A DNA stretch of 38,780 bases from Eubacteriales bacterium (GTDB taxonomy: Bacteria; Bacillota; Clostridia; Lachnospirales; Lachnospiraceae). Position 1 is the stretch's first letter. Each line of letters begins with the position of its first letter. Below the pieces are notes generated by a model that ran no database searches, was not told the DNA's origin, and was given only the letters and a program-made list of their open reading frames with translations. The position numbers and the translations under genes were made by a program. The stretch lies in NCBI GenBank assembly GCA_030536755.1, contig JAUNPJ010000021.1:1-38780 (forward strand), written 5' to 3'. Of the stretch, positions 1 to 8,432 are shown piece by piece.

Positions 1-44
1 TCGGTGACTCGACATAATGCGGTCCCACTCGCTCGGTAGTCGTC

Positions 45-203
45 TTATTTGGTTTTCAATTTCAGCACGGCTGCTATGGGGAATTCAATTTTCACAATCC
101 GGTTACAGTGTGGACATTTCATTTCTATAAATACCTTCTCTTTAGAACTTGTCGTTACATCACAAATTCGCCGCTCGCATATCGGGCATAATATCTTGCA
201 CAT
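45..203 (-). CDS. Small zinc-ribbon protein (Com/KTR-like)
   Basis: This is a 52-residue protein. It starts at an ATG preceded by AGGAG with 5-base spacing. Two CxxC pairs are visible, CPIC at residues 6-9 and CPHC at 30-33, the second inside IEMKCPHCNRIVKIEF. The spacing fits a single zinc ribbon. The pattern recalls the phage Mu Com family and the cysteine-rich KTR proteins of conjugative transposons, both short zinc-binding proteins of mobile DNA. Which family applies cannot be decided by eye, and the role (nucleic-acid binding or translational control) is inferred. It stands alone at the left edge, on the same strand as the redox cluster but separated from it by a terminator. Confidence 0.6.
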   Translation of the reverse strand: MCKILCPICERRICDVTTSSKEKVFIEMKCPHCNRIVKIEFPIAAVLKLKTK

Positions 204-524
204 ATGTTCTCCTTTCTTTTAACCTGACCATTCTGTCCTACCGTGATGTATTATTTTATGCCCGCTTATTCAATTAAAAATGAAAATCAACTTCCACTAA
301 CTTCCATGTATATCCGTAGTATGCTCATGTTTTTGATTTTTAACACCTGAGAATCAAAAAATTATACATATTTTTTTGTTCAAAATTTAAAACATCAGCA
401 CCTAATAAAAAGTCCTAAATTAAAAACCTTTTTTCAAGAAAAAAGTCCTGACACCTTTCATGCCAGAACTTTATTTTCGTTTCACATACCATAAAATAAT
501 ATGCTGTTTATATAGCGTTTTTAT
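204..524. other. AT-rich intergenic region
   Basis: This gap of about 320 bases has no convincing reading frame. It holds the upstream region of the zinc-ribbon gene and, at 439-472, the terminator of the redox cluster. No clear -35/-10 pair was found. Confidence 0.5.
439..472 (-). terminator. Rho-independent terminator of the redox cluster
   Basis: Read on the minus strand, TAAAGTTCTGGCA pairs imperfectly with TGTCAGGACTTT around a loop of about 7 bases and runs into a T6 tract. It lies about 50 bases past the stop of the first aldo/keto reductase and would end the left half of the redox cluster. Confidence 0.75.
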
Positions 525-1334
525 CTAAAATGTTTTTGTCCACGGAAACAGAGTCTCATTCCTGTCCAGATTTCTGATCTCCTTCATCTCAGAATCTGTA
601 AGACCAAAATCTAATATGTTTATATTCTCTATCATTCTGGATTCATGTTTTGACTTCGGAATTACTGAAATTCCTCTCTGTACAAGAAAGCGAAGTGCAA
701 TTTGAGCTGCACTCTTTCCGTATTTTCTTCCTATTTTCTCCAGAATCAGATTTCCTGCAATATTATCAATACCACAAGCTAGAGGAGACCATGCTTGCAT
801 CATGGTACCTTCTTTCTTCATCATTTCGTGAAAGTTCCACTTTTGATAATATACATGGGCTTCTAATTGATTTACCGCAGGAATCACATCACATTCTCCC
901 AAAAATCGCATATACCATTCCTCATCGTAATTAGATATACCGATTGCTTTGGCTTTTCCCATCTTCAATGCTTCTTCCAGTGCATGATACATCTCAGATC
1001 CCTGTTTATAGGGTTCATGCAAAAGCAGAAGATCCACATAATCAAGTCCAAGATTTTTCAGAGACTCGTCAATAGATTTCCTTGCCTTTTCATAACTGTT
1101 ACTGTTACGATAAATTTTCGTGGTCACAAAAAGTTCTTTCCTAGAAATTCCACTTTTTATGATACCTGTACCCACCTCTGCTTCATTACCATACATTTGT
1201 GCTGTGTCAATCAAACGATATCCTAGTTTAATTGCCTTTGCAACAGACTGTATACATTCATCGCCACGTAAATCCCAGGTACCAAGCCCTACAAGGGGCA
1301 TTTTTACATTGTTGTTTAAAACGATTGATTCCAT
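525..1334 (-). CDS. Aldo/keto reductase (AKR5-like)
   Basis: A 269-residue NADPH-dependent carbonyl reductase of the AKR superfamily, cytosolic and predicted to reduce small aldehydes, ketones or keto-sugars. The catalytic tetrad is visible as D43 and Y48 (LIDTAQMYGNEAEVG), K73 (TTKIY) and H106 (LLLLHEP). The GISNY and IPKSKH motifs follow, the latter contacting the 2'-phosphate of NADPH in this family. The start chosen is ATG 1334, which has GGAGG about 9 bases upstream. A longer frame to 1388 would overlap the upstream acetyltransferase gene and lacks a ribosome binding site. It is the last gene of the cluster and is followed by a terminator. The substrate cannot be read from the sequence. 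Confidence 0.92.
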   Translation of the reverse strand: MESIVLNNNVKMPLVGLGTWDLRGDECIQSVAKAIKLGYRLIDTAQMYGNEAEVGTGIIKSGISRKELFVTTKIYRNSNSYEKARKSIDESLKNLGLDYVDLLLLHEPYKQGSEMYHALEEALKMGKAKAIGISNYDEEWYMRFLGECDVIPAVNQLEAHVYYQKWNFHEMMKKEGTMMQAWSPLACGIDNIAGNLILEKIGRKYGKSAAQIALRFLVQRGISVIPKSKHESRMIENINILDFGLTDSEMKEIRNLDRNETLFPWTKTF

Positions 1335-1384
1335 ATAAACGTCCTCCGATAGCATCTTAATCTGAGCATCATTACAGGAACGGA

Positions 1385-1954
1385 TCACTCCGAGATGTCC
1401 TGCATTATTTTTGCTGGAACACCACCCACAATGGTATTAGGCGGGACATCTTTTGTCACGACAGCTCCGGCTGCAATAATTGCTCCATTCCCAATCCTCA
1501 CGCCTGGAAGGACTGTGGCATTAGAACCAATCCATACATCTTTTCCAATATGTATAGGTGCCAGGTGCATTGTACTTCTCCGCTCAGGTAACATATCATG
1601 ATTTATGGTTGCCAAAACCACATTATGTCCAATCAGAACTCCATCTTCAATGGTAATACCTCCCTGATCCTGAAATTTATATCCCATATTAATAAAAATA
1701 TTCTTTCCAACTGTGATGTTTTTTCCACAGTCTGTATAAAATGGTGGAAATAATCCAAATGATTCATCAACCGTTTTTCCAATCAGTTCTGAAAACAATT
1801 TTCTTAATTCATGCGGTTCATGATAACTTCCATTGATTTCTGCTGTAATCTTAAGTGCTTCCTGACTGACCTGATGCATAAACAAATGCGTTTCACTACC
1901 ACCCGCAATTGTTCTTCCACTGTTCAATTCCTGTAGAAATTCCTCTAAATCCAT
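1385..1954 (-). CDS. Sugar O-acetyltransferase (maltose/galactoside type)
   Basis: A 189-residue left-handed beta-helix acetyltransferase that transfers acetyl from acetyl-CoA to a sugar or similar hydroxyl. The N-terminal Mac-type segment (about 1-60) is followed by hexapeptide repeats (about 75-180) such as [17 protein letters not shown] and [13 protein letters not shown]. The catalytic histidine is H119 in the ATINHDM segment, and VGGVPAKI closes the coil. The length is normal for the LacA/Maa family. The start has a GAGGTG ribosome binding site. It lies about 50 bases before the downstream aldo/keto reductase and is probably co-transcribed with it. Its acceptor in a redox cluster is unclear. 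Confidence 0.9.
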   Translation of the reverse strand: MDLEEFLQELNSGRTIAGGSETHLFMHQVSQEALKITAEINGSYHEPHELRKLFSELIGKTVDESFGLFPPFYTDCGKNITVGKNIFINMGYKFQDQGGITIEDGVLIGHNVVLATINHDMLPERRSTMHLAPIHIGKDVWIGSNATVLPGVRIGNGAIIAAGAVVTKDVPPNTIVGGVPAKIMQDISE

Positions 1955-1999
1955 TTTTTTTCACCTCACCATTTTGCTATTTTCCGTGGAATTCATGTA

Positions 2000-2542
2000 C
2001 TAAAATACTTTCTTACCCGTAATATAAGCTTCTTCCAAAGCATGGTGTCCGGTAATATCCCCTTTATCATTTACGCCACCAGCAAAAATAGTTCCTGCAA
2101 ATTTCGCATTTTCATAACAGTCAATCCAGCCCTGAAGTGCCGTCTGTGTACCTGCTACTGTTTCCTCTCCATCTTCTGCAGCCGATGCAAGTAAATAAAT
2201 ATCACGGAAATTATAATCGGTTGTAAACAATGGATTTGCCCGGTCAAGCATCGTTTTGAGCTGTCCACTGACACTGTAATAATAAACCGGAGTTGCAAAC
2301 GCAATGACATCTGCATTTTTCATCTTTTCTGCAATTTCTACTGCATCATCATTTATTACACATTTCTGTGTCTTTCCACACGCAAGACATCCCCTGCAAA
2401 ATCCGATTGTTTTATCTGCAAGACTGATACTTTCCACTTCATTACCTGCTTCTCTTGCTCCATTTACAAACGCTTCCGCTAAAGAATCAGAATTGCCGCC
2501 TTTTCTGAAACTTGATGTAATAACTAATACTTTTTTACTCAT
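2000..2542 (-). CDS. Iron-sulfur flavoprotein-like NAD(P)H reductase
   Basis: A 180-residue flavodoxin-fold protein of the NADPH-dependent FMN reductase family. The FMN phosphate loop is near the N-terminus (TSSFRKGGNSDSLAEA). A compact cysteine motif C49-x2-C52-x2-C55-x5-C61 follows; in iron-sulfur flavoproteins this motif binds a 4Fe-4S cluster. The start at 2542 is preceded by AAAGGAG. A longer in-frame start at 2587 would overlap the neighbouring flavodoxin gene by 19 bases and is rejected. It probably passes electrons between reduced flavodoxin or ferredoxin and a quinone or other acceptor. A paralogue lies at 6653-7198. Confidence 0.88.
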   Translation of the reverse strand: MSKKVLVITSSFRKGGNSDSLAEAFVNGAREAGNEVESISLADKTIGFCRGCLACGKTQKCVINDDAVEIAEKMKNADVIAFATPVYYYSVSGQLKTMLDRANPLFTTDYNFRDIYLLASAAEDGEETVAGTQTALQGWIDCYENAKFAGTIFAGGVNDKGDITGHHALEEAYITGKKVF

Positions 2543-2568
2543 AATTATTTTGCTCCTTTGTTCATTTG

Positions 2569-3042
2569 TTAAAACTGATCTGCCCATGTTTTCAGCTCTG
2601 CTTCTCTTGCATTACTATTAAACCGCTTTCCTTCTTTTAACTTAGCACCTTTACAAGAGGCTTCCAGTTCTGCATTTGTTCTTCCCATGCCACTTCCGCC
2701 GGAAGTAGCGAAAGGTACGATTGTTTTCCCTGCCATATCATAACTTTCCAGAAATGTATTGATAATTGTCGGTGCAATATACCACCAGATAGGAAAACCG
2801 ACATAAACCGTATCATACTGCTCCATGTTATCCACTTTTCCTGTAATAACAGGACGGAATGATTTGTCTGTCATTTCACGGGTGGTTCGGCTGTTTTTAT
2901 TTGTCCAGTCGAGGTCTGCTGTTGTATATGGCTGCTCCGGCTGAATTTCATATAAATCTGCACCTATTGCCTGTGATAATTTTTTTGCTAATTTTGCGGT
3001 TACTCCGCTGGCACTAAAATATGCGACTAATTTTTTACTCAT
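2569..3042 (-). CDS. Flavodoxin (flavodoxin_4 family)
   Basis: A 157-residue cytosolic flavodoxin. The FMN phosphate-binding loop is SASGVTAKLAKKL near residue 10. The pattern VGFPIWWYIAPTIINTFLE and the C-terminal PFATSGGSGMG are typical of PF12682. It is a one-electron carrier with FMN. Its stop lies 26 bases before the start of the iron-sulfur-flavoprotein-like reductase, so the two likely form a pair. The exported flavodoxin lipoprotein at 5381-6046 is close in sequence, sharing the SRT, IWW and SGGSG segments, which suggests duplication inside the cluster. Confidence 0.9.
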   Translation of the reverse strand: MSKKLVAYFSASGVTAKLAKKLSQAIGADLYEIQPEQPYTTADLDWTNKNSRTTREMTDKSFRPVITGKVDNMEQYDTVYVGFPIWWYIAPTIINTFLESYDMAGKTIVPFATSGGSGMGRTNAELEASCKGAKLKEGKRFNSNAREAELKTWADQF

Positions 3043-3073
3043 ACTTCATATCCTCCGATACTTGATACCCTAA

Positions 3074-4240
3074 TTATAAACTGGCTGTCAGAACATTGAC
3101 AACATCTTCATGAGTAAGTACCCGGTAACCGCCCTCCATAATCAACGTGCTGTCTGCAACAGACTCAATCATATCTTTTGTTACACCAAGTTCAGAAATA
3201 TTCATTACAAGACCAATTTCTTTCATGTAGTTTTCCATACATTCCAGACCTTCTAATGCAATCTGTTCATCTGTTTTTCCTGCCGGATTTACATTCCATA
3301 CATTTACCGCATATCTCTTAAATTTCTGTAATCCATCTGCCATGATGTATTTATAGTATGGGATTGATACTGCGGAAAGCGTCATTCCATGTGTCGCATC
3401 CGTATGAGCTCCTACCGCCTGTCCAAGCATATGTACTTCCCAATCCGTAGTTTTTCCCATCGCAATCAGAGTATTTAATGCCCATGTAGCTGTCCACATG
3501 ATATTACTTCTTGCTTCATAATCTTCTGGGTTTTTCACAGCGGCTTTGCTACTGGTAATCAAAGAACGTAAAAGTCCTTCTGCAATATAATCGGATGTAT
3601 TATCATCCTCTCCTGAAAAATACTGTTCCAAAATATGTGACATAATATCAAAGCACCCCGATACCATCTGGTATTTCGGAAGTGAATAAGTAAATTTGGG
3701 ATTCAGGATAGAGAATTTTGGAAATACATTATCTCCAAACACATGACCGATTTTTAATTTCTGTTCGTGGTTTGTGATAACCGCACCACCGTTCATCTCG
3801 GAACCCGTTCCAACCATCGTAAGTACGCATCCAACCGGAATCGTCTTACAGGTTACATCTTCAAAGCGGATATAATATTTTTCCCACGGGTCATCTTCAC
3901 AATATGCAGAAACAGAAACCGCTTTTGAATAGTCGCAGACAGAACCGCCGCCAACTGCTAAGATAAAATCCACCTGATTATCTCTTGCAATCTGACATCC
4001 CTCTGCCAGCTTTTCAACTGTCGGATTCGGCATAACACCGCCATCCTCAAAAATCTCTTTTCCACATTCCTTTAAAACCGAAACTACCTGATTGTAGATA
4101 CCATTTTTCTTAATAGAACCGCCGCCATAAACAAGCTGAATATTCTTTCCGTAGCCTGCCAGTTCTTCTTTCAAATTCTTTAATGAATCCTCTCCAAAGT
4201 ATAACTTTGTCGGATTGGAATACTTAAAATTTCCTAACAT
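3074..4240 (-). CDS. Iron-containing alcohol dehydrogenase (butanol dehydrogenase type)
   Basis: A group III alcohol dehydrogenase of about 388 residues that interconverts aldehydes and alcohols with NAD(P)H and a divalent metal. The N-terminus NFKYSNPTKLYFG is the usual beginning of the BdhA/YqhD branch. The cofactor motif GGGSVCDYSKA is present. Metal ligands are visible in GCFDIMSHILEQYF (Asp and His) and in the segment HMLGQAVGAH followed by THGM (two His). ATG 4240 was chosen because the family starts there. ATG 4252, four codons upstream, is possible but has its AAGGA directly abutting. The upstream frame to 4363 looks non-coding. It may act with the aldo/keto reductases in carbonyl detoxification or fermentation. 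Confidence 0.9.
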   Translation of the reverse strand: MLGNFKYSNPTKLYFGEDSLKNLKEELAGYGKNIQLVYGGGSIKKNGIYNQVVSVLKECGKEIFEDGGVMPNPTVEKLAEGCQIARDNQVDFILAVGGGSVCDYSKAVSVSAYCEDDPWEKYYIRFEDVTCKTIPVGCVLTMVGTGSEMNGGAVITNHEQKLKIGHVFGDNVFPKFSILNPKFTYSLPKYQMVSGCFDIMSHILEQYFSGEDDNTSDYIAEGLLRSLITSSKAAVKNPEDYEARSNIMWTATWALNTLIAMGKTTDWEVHMLGQAVGAHTDATHGMTLSAVSIPYYKYIMADGLQKFKRYAVNVWNVNPAGKTDEQIALEGLECMENYMKEIGLVMNISELGVTKDMIESVADSTLIMEGGYRVLTHEDVVNVLTASL

Positions 4241-4511
4241 TTTTATATCCATTCCTTTCGCTTCACTCAGGCACAAAACGTAATGAAAATGGTTTTCGTA
4301 CCGAGTATTTTGTGTTATAGTAAATTTAATAATTGGGCATCCCGGTATCAATGGCTGATGCACCCACCCGTTAAGTATTGATATGCAGGTGGCCTCTTTC
4401 CAAAGGTGGGAATACCGTAAGTTAGGTTCACTATGTGAGCCTTTTTCTTGTATCCTATTGTCAATTTGGACTCAATTTACTATTTTTCAATCTTATTTCC
4501 TCCTCGTCATT
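4241..4511. other. Intergenic region splitting the redox cluster
   Basis: This 271-base gap separates the two halves of the minus-strand cluster. It contains a plus-strand terminator-like hairpin (4424-4447) and a spaced inverted repeat TATCAAT/ATTGATA at about 4346-4384. On the minus strand TTGATA with 17-base spacing to TAAATT could be a promoter for the alcohol dehydrogenase half. No reliable gene is seen. Confidence 0.4.
4424..4447 (+). terminator. Orphan plus-strand terminator hairpin
   Basis: AGGTTCAC-TAT-GTGAGCCT is followed by TTTTTC, a good terminator read on the plus strand. Both flanking genes run the other way, so it may be left from an earlier gene arrangement or may insulate against antisense transcription. 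Confidence 0.45.
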
Positions 4512-5381
4512 TTATAAACTTGTTAAAACCGGATTTCTCAGATAGTCATATACTCTTTTTACCTCACTCGGTTTTAGGGTATCCAGCATAGAAGGACAAC
4601 CCTTATCCAATGTCGCAATTCTTGCCATATCCTCTACATCTAATTCAAAATCCCAAATTGCAAGATTTTCTTCCATACGTTCTTTATGAACAGATTTCGG
4701 AATGATAATCACTCCATTTTGGATATTCCATCTAAGAATAACCTGTGCAGGTGTCTTTCCATGTTTCTTGGCAATCTCTGCCAGTATCGGTTCTGTAAAC
4801 ATTCCCTTTAACCCTTCTGCAAACGGAGCCCATGCTTCCGGCTGCACACCGAACTCCTGCATGATTTTTAATTCTTCCTCACGCTGATAATGAGGATGTC
4901 TTTCAATCTGGTTAATCTGTGGAATCACCTCTGCGTTATAGCATAAATCTATCAAACGATCCGGCAGGAAATTGCTTACACCGATTGCCCGGATTTTCCC
5001 CGCTTTATATAATTCTTCCATTGCCCGCCATGTTCCATAATAATCGCCGTATGGCATATGTATGAGATACAAGTCCAGATAATCAAGTCCGAGATTATTC
5101 AAAGATTCTTCAAAGGCTTTCATCGTATTTTCATAACCCATCTGCTGAATGTAAGCTTTTGTTGTAATAAATAATTCTTCTCTCGGAACACCGGATTTTG
5201 CAATCGCTCTGCCCACAGCCTCTTCATTCTGATAAGAACTGGCTGTATCAATCAGGCGATATCCTGACCGAATCGCATCTATCACCGCCTGTTCACACAC
5301 GGATAAATCTGTTACCTGAAAGACACCAAAGCCTTCCATCGGCATTTCTACACCATTGTTTAACTTTACTTTCTGAACCAT
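4512..5381 (-). CDS. Aldo/keto reductase (AKR5-like), second copy
   Basis: A 289-residue NADPH-dependent carbonyl reductase. Catalytic tetrad: D45 and Y50 (LIDTASSYQNEEAVG), K75 (TTKAY) and H108 (LYLIHMP). GVSNF and IPKSVH are also present. It is related to the copy at 525-1334 but clearly diverged, for example carrying RHPHYQREEEL where the first has a different segment. Its ATG shares one base with the stop of the upstream flavodoxin lipoprotein (TAATG), so translation is probably coupled. The genomic link with flavodoxins points to disposal of reactive carbonyls or of keto-sugars. The substrate is unknown. Confidence 0.92.
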   Translation of the reverse strand: MVQKVKLNNGVEMPMEGFGVFQVTDLSVCEQAVIDAIRSGYRLIDTASSYQNEEAVGRAIAKSGVPREELFITTKAYIQQMGYENTMKAFEESLNNLGLDYLDLYLIHMPYGDYYGTWRAMEELYKAGKIRAIGVSNFLPDRLIDLCYNAEVIPQINQIERHPHYQREEELKIMQEFGVQPEAWAPFAEGLKGMFTEPILAEIAKKHGKTPAQVILRWNIQNGVIIIPKSVHKERMEENLAIWDFELDVEDMARIATLDKGCPSMLDTLKPSEVKRVYDYLRNPVLTSL

Positions 5382-6046
5382 TATTCTTTTCCCTCCACTT
5401 CAAGTCCGTCTATCCATTCTTCCACAGCTTCCCTTGTCACATCGCTGCCAAACCGTGTTCCTTCTTTCCATGTCGCATTATCTGTACACATTTTCTGTAA
5501 TTCTTCTCCACTGGAGCCAAAACCGCTTCCGCCAGAAGTGCAGAAAGGTACGATAGTCTTCCCATCAAAATCATAACTTTCCACAAAGGAACTGATAATC
5601 CGTGGAGCCTTTCCCCACCAAATCGGATAACCCAAAAGAATTATATCATACTCATCCATATTTTCTACGGAACCATTGATTTGAGGTCTTGCAGTAACAT
5701 CATTTTGTTCTATGCTTGTCCGGCTGTTGTCATCATTATAATCTAAATCTTCCGCAGTATAGGCTTCTGCCGAAGTAATCTCATACAAATCTGCTCCAAG
5801 AATATCGGAAGCATACTCTGCAGCCTTTTTCGTTGTACCAGTACAGGAAAAATATGCAACCAGTATGTTTCTTTCTTCCTCTGACGATTCCTGTTCTGTT
5901 TCGGATTTATCTTTCTTCTCCTGTGTCGTAATTTTTTCCTCACTTTGTTTCTGTATAATGTCCTCAGTCGAACTGCTGCAACCGGAAATTCCGGCAAGCA
6001 ACAGGATTGCACAGAAAATAATTCCTGTTTTTTTTATCCCATTCAT
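5381..6046 (-). CDS. Flavodoxin lipoprotein, surface-anchored
   Basis: A 221-residue protein. It has a lipoprotein signal peptide (KK, hydrophobic stretch, lipobox ISGC with the lipidated cysteine at 23), then an acidic, Gln/Glu/Lys-rich linker (about 25-58) and a flavodoxin_4 domain (about 60-215). The domain shows the FMN loop SCTGTTKKAAEYA, LGYPIWWGKAPRIISSF and PFCTSGGSGFG. It should be anchored outside the membrane. That is unusual for a flavin electron carrier but fits extracellular electron transfer or flavin-dependent reduction at the cell surface. It lies between the cyclophilin-like lipoprotein upstream (16-base gap) and the coupled aldo/keto reductase downstream. Confidence 0.9.
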   Translation of the reverse strand: MNGIKKTGIIFCAILLLAGISGCSSSTEDIIQKQSEEKITTQEKKDKSETEQESSEEERNILVAYFSCTGTTKKAAEYASDILGADLYEITSAEAYTAEDLDYNDDNSRTSIEQNDVTARPQINGSVENMDEYDIILLGYPIWWGKAPRIISSFVESYDFDGKTIVPFCTSGGSGFGSSGEELQKMCTDNATWKEGTRFGSDVTREAVEEWIDGLEVEGKE

Positions 6047-6062
6047 TGCAATTTCCTTTCCA

Positions 6063-6632
6063 TTATTCTACTGTCATAATTTCGATTATGCCGGATAGTT
6101 TTTCAATATCCGCTTTCCCGGAAACAACTTCTCCAAGCTCATATAAACTGTTCCCCTGGCCGAAATGGTCATAGAACATCACAACATCTGCCCACGGAGA
6201 ATAATAGCAAAGACTGCCCTTATCAGCATTTGCCAGTGGAGCATCACTAATATCCAATTCTTCCGGCGGATAGAATGTTTTTTCATTTGTACTAAAATCT
6301 TTTACTTCTAAAGTCAATGGAAGCTGTGCATACAAATCCTTTGCTGCCTGACTTTCATTCAGTTCATATATAATCTCATATTCTTTTGATGTCACCTTGA
6401 TTTTCATCACTTCATCCTCCTCTGTTACAGACAATTTTGAATTTTCTTCTTCCTCATTACTCTGTTCCTGCTTTGTTTCAGTTTCAATAACGAGGATTTC
6501 TTCTGCCTGGTTCAATACATTGTCTTGTTCTGATACAGGATGCTTTTTATTTTTACCAAGCATTTCACATCCCATAAAAGAAAAAATCATCACTATTATC
6601 ACACCTATAAAAATTACGTTTCTTTTTAACAT
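6063..6632 (-). CDS. Cyclophilin-like fold lipoprotein
   Basis: A 189-residue protein. It has an N-terminal signal and lipobox (SFMGC, cysteine 22), then a Glu-rich low-complexity linker (about 35-75). The C-terminal domain (about 76-189) resembles the cyclophilin-like family PF18050: MKIKV near 76, the segment DLYAQLPLTLEVKDF, and SPWADVVMFYDHFG. In this family the domain is a beta-barrel without the usual prolyl isomerase active site. It is commonly encoded beside flavodoxins and aldo/keto reductases, as here. The function is unknown. Its lipoprotein form matches that of the next gene, so the two probably act together at the outer face of the membrane. Confidence 0.8.
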   Translation of the reverse strand: MLKRNVIFIGVIIVMIFSFMGCEMLGKNKKHPVSEQDNVLNQAEEILVIETETKQEQSNEEEENSKLSVTEEDEVMKIKVTSKEYEIIYELNESQAAKDLYAQLPLTLEVKDFSTNEKTFYPPEELDISDAPLANADKGSLCYYSPWADVVMFYDHFGQGNSLYELGEVVSGKADIEKLSGIIEIMTVE

Positions 6633-6652
6633 TTCTTTTGAGCAAAGCCTCC

Positions 6653-7198
6653 TTACATCGTGCTTCCCAAAAGATATGCTCCTTCAAGATGCTTTTCATC
6701 AATATTCCTTTTTCCGGCTTCACCATTACAGCCGCCTGCAAAATACATTCCTATGTCTGTCCAGCCAATCGCTTTTGTAACAAAATGATAATAGGATGCT
6801 GGCTGTTCAAATGTCCAAAACTGATCATCACCCGCAGTCATTAACAAAACACTGTTTTTATGCGGATATTTATCATCCGTTGAAACGGCATACAATCTGT
6901 CAATAAAAGCTTTCGTTCTTGCCGAAATTGACCAGAAGTAAAGTGGAGATGCCAGTACCACTGTGTCGCATTCCTCCAACAACGGATATATCTCCTGCAT
7001 CACGTCATCTATGGCACAAATGTGTTTTCCATTCTGACACGCACCGCATCCACGGCATCCAGCAATTTCTTTATCCCCTAAAAATACTTTTGTTATTTCA
7101 TGTCCGGCTGCTTCCGCACCTTTTATGTATGCATCTGCCAGCTTATCCGTATTTCCATTTTTAATACCGCTTCCTACTATCACTAAAATTTTTCGCAT
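6653..7198 (-). CDS. Iron-sulfur flavoprotein-like NAD(P)H reductase, second copy
   Basis: A 181-residue flavodoxin-fold reductase. The FMN loop is GSGIKNGNTDKLADA. The 4Fe-4S-type motif is C48-x2-C51-x2-C54-x6-C61, followed by ASPLYFWSISARTKAFIDR. The ATG has AAGGAG upstream with good spacing. It is a paralogue of the gene at 2000-2542 with the same cysteine spacing plus one residue. It lies just downstream of the DUF3737 fusion gene and upstream of the two lipoproteins, and is probably an electron-transfer partner for the flavodoxins. Confidence 0.88.
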   Translation of the reverse strand: MRKILVIVGSGIKNGNTDKLADAYIKGAEAAGHEITKVFLGDKEIAGCRGCGACQNGKHICAIDDVMQEIYPLLEECDTVVLASPLYFWSISARTKAFIDRLYAVSTDDKYPHKNSVLLMTAGDDQFWTFEQPASYYHFVTKAIGWTDIGMYFAGGCNGEAGKRNIDEKHLEGAYLLGSTM

Positions 7199-7232
7199 AG
7201 AATTTTCTCCTTCCTGATTGCCTTTTGTAATT

Positions 7233-8417
7233 TTAACAACGCTCTACACAAAATTTCTCATACGCTGTTATTCCATCTTTTAACTGATAAAGATTCTCTT
7301 CCAAAACAGAACGTGAACACGCAGTATTTATCCGTAAAAACTCTTTTTCTCCCCGTCCATTCTGTTTACCATAGGAAAGATACATCCCTGTTTTTTCTTT
7401 GATATAGGAAACTGCTTCCATCCCACTTCCTATCATTCTTACAAAATCCAGTCTTAAAAAACAGGTATCGTAAAATGCTGCAACCTGTACCTGAGGAATT
7501 TCTTCTTGAATAAACTTTTTGACAAATTCCTTATTCTCAGAAACAATCGTTTGAAATTCATCTGTCTGAAAATCAACAGCACTTATCATAACTTTTCCTT
7601 TTGCTTCAGCAACGTCCATAACGATTTCCCCAACTTCCGGAACCTGAATCCATCCTGAAAGCGGATTTTTAATACTGTCCACAGAAGATGTAATGATTGC
7701 CTGAACTTCTGATCTTTCAAAGCAAAGGTCTGTATCCACCATTTCACAGTTAATCAATGTCAGATTTTTGCAGTAACATAGAGGCTGTGTACCAATAATC
7801 TTACAATTTATAAGTGTCAGACCATCTGAATACCACGCCAGATATTCTCCTTTTACTACACTGTTTTTTACGGTCACATTTTCCGAATGCCAGAAAGCAT
7901 CTTTCGTATCCAATACACAGTTATCAAACACAGCATTTTTTATGTACTGGAATGAATATTTACCTTTGAATTGCACATCTGAAAAATTCAAGTCTGTAGC
8001 ACGCATCATAAAATACTCACTCTCGGCGATACTATGTTTCATCTGAATCCCATTTACTGACCAGCCGAATTCCGGGGAGATAATATCGCAATTTTCAATT
8101 ATAACATCGCTGCACTCACGAAGAGCCTTAATCCCATGCATTTTTGCATCTGCGATTTCAATATGTTCGGAATACCATAAGGAAGCTCTGCAAAGTTCTG
8201 TCATTTCACAACCTCGGATTTTCAATCCACTGTCATGCCAAAATGGATAACGAAGATTGAAAAAACAATCTTCCGCTTCAATCCCATGGCACTCTTTAAA
8301 TGCACTTTCTCCATCTGCCGATCCGTCAAATGAACAATTTTTTACCAACAATTCCGTACTTCCATATAATGCTCTTTCCTCATCAAATTTCTGATTTTCT
8401 ATTACATTCATAATCAT
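7233..8417 (-). CDS. DUF3737 beta-helix protein fused to a MalY/PatB aminotransferase tail
   Basis: A 394-residue protein in two parts. Residues 1 to about 278 are DUF3737 (PF12541): the start ENQKFDEERALYGS, then repeated short strands such as VIIENC, VTVKNS and LTLINC, predicted to form a right-handed parallel beta-helix. DUF3737 proteins usually end there. Residues about 286-394 match the C-terminal small domain of MalY/PatB class I/II aminotransferases (EIPQVQV, LRLDFVRM, EFLRINTACSRSVLEENL). The PLP-binding lysine and the large domain are absent, so no transaminase activity is expected. The start at 8417 or the internal ATG at 8411 both fit a GAGG site; the family start favours 8411. The role is unknown. 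Confidence 0.85.
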   Translation of the reverse strand: MIMNVIENQKFDEERALYGSTELLVKNCSFDGSADGESAFKECHGIEAEDCFFNLRYPFWHDSGLKIRGCEMTELCRASLWYSEHIEIADAKMHGIKALRECSDVIIENCDIISPEFGWSVNGIQMKHSIAESEYFMMRATDLNFSDVQFKGKYSFQYIKNAVFDNCVLDTKDAFWHSENVTVKNSVVKGEYLAWYSDGLTLINCKIIGTQPLCYCKNLTLINCEMVDTDLCFERSEVQAIITSSVDSIKNPLSGWIQVPEVGEIVMDVAEAKGKVMISAVDFQTDEFQTIVSENKEFVKKFIQEEIPQVQVAAFYDTCFLRLDFVRMIGSGMEAVSYIKEKTGMYLSYGKQNGRGEKEFLRINTACSRSVLEENLYQLKDGITAYEKFCVERC

Positions 8418-8432
8418 CTGCCTCTTTCTCTT

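Noticed and set aside
1335-1388. N-terminal extension of the first aldo/keto reductase
   Set aside because: GGAGG is placed for ATG 1334, and the extension would overlap the acetyltransferase gene.
4253-4363. N-terminal extension of the alcohol dehydrogenase
   Set aside because: The family begins at NFKYSNPTKLYFG; the extension has no family character and covers the likely promoter.
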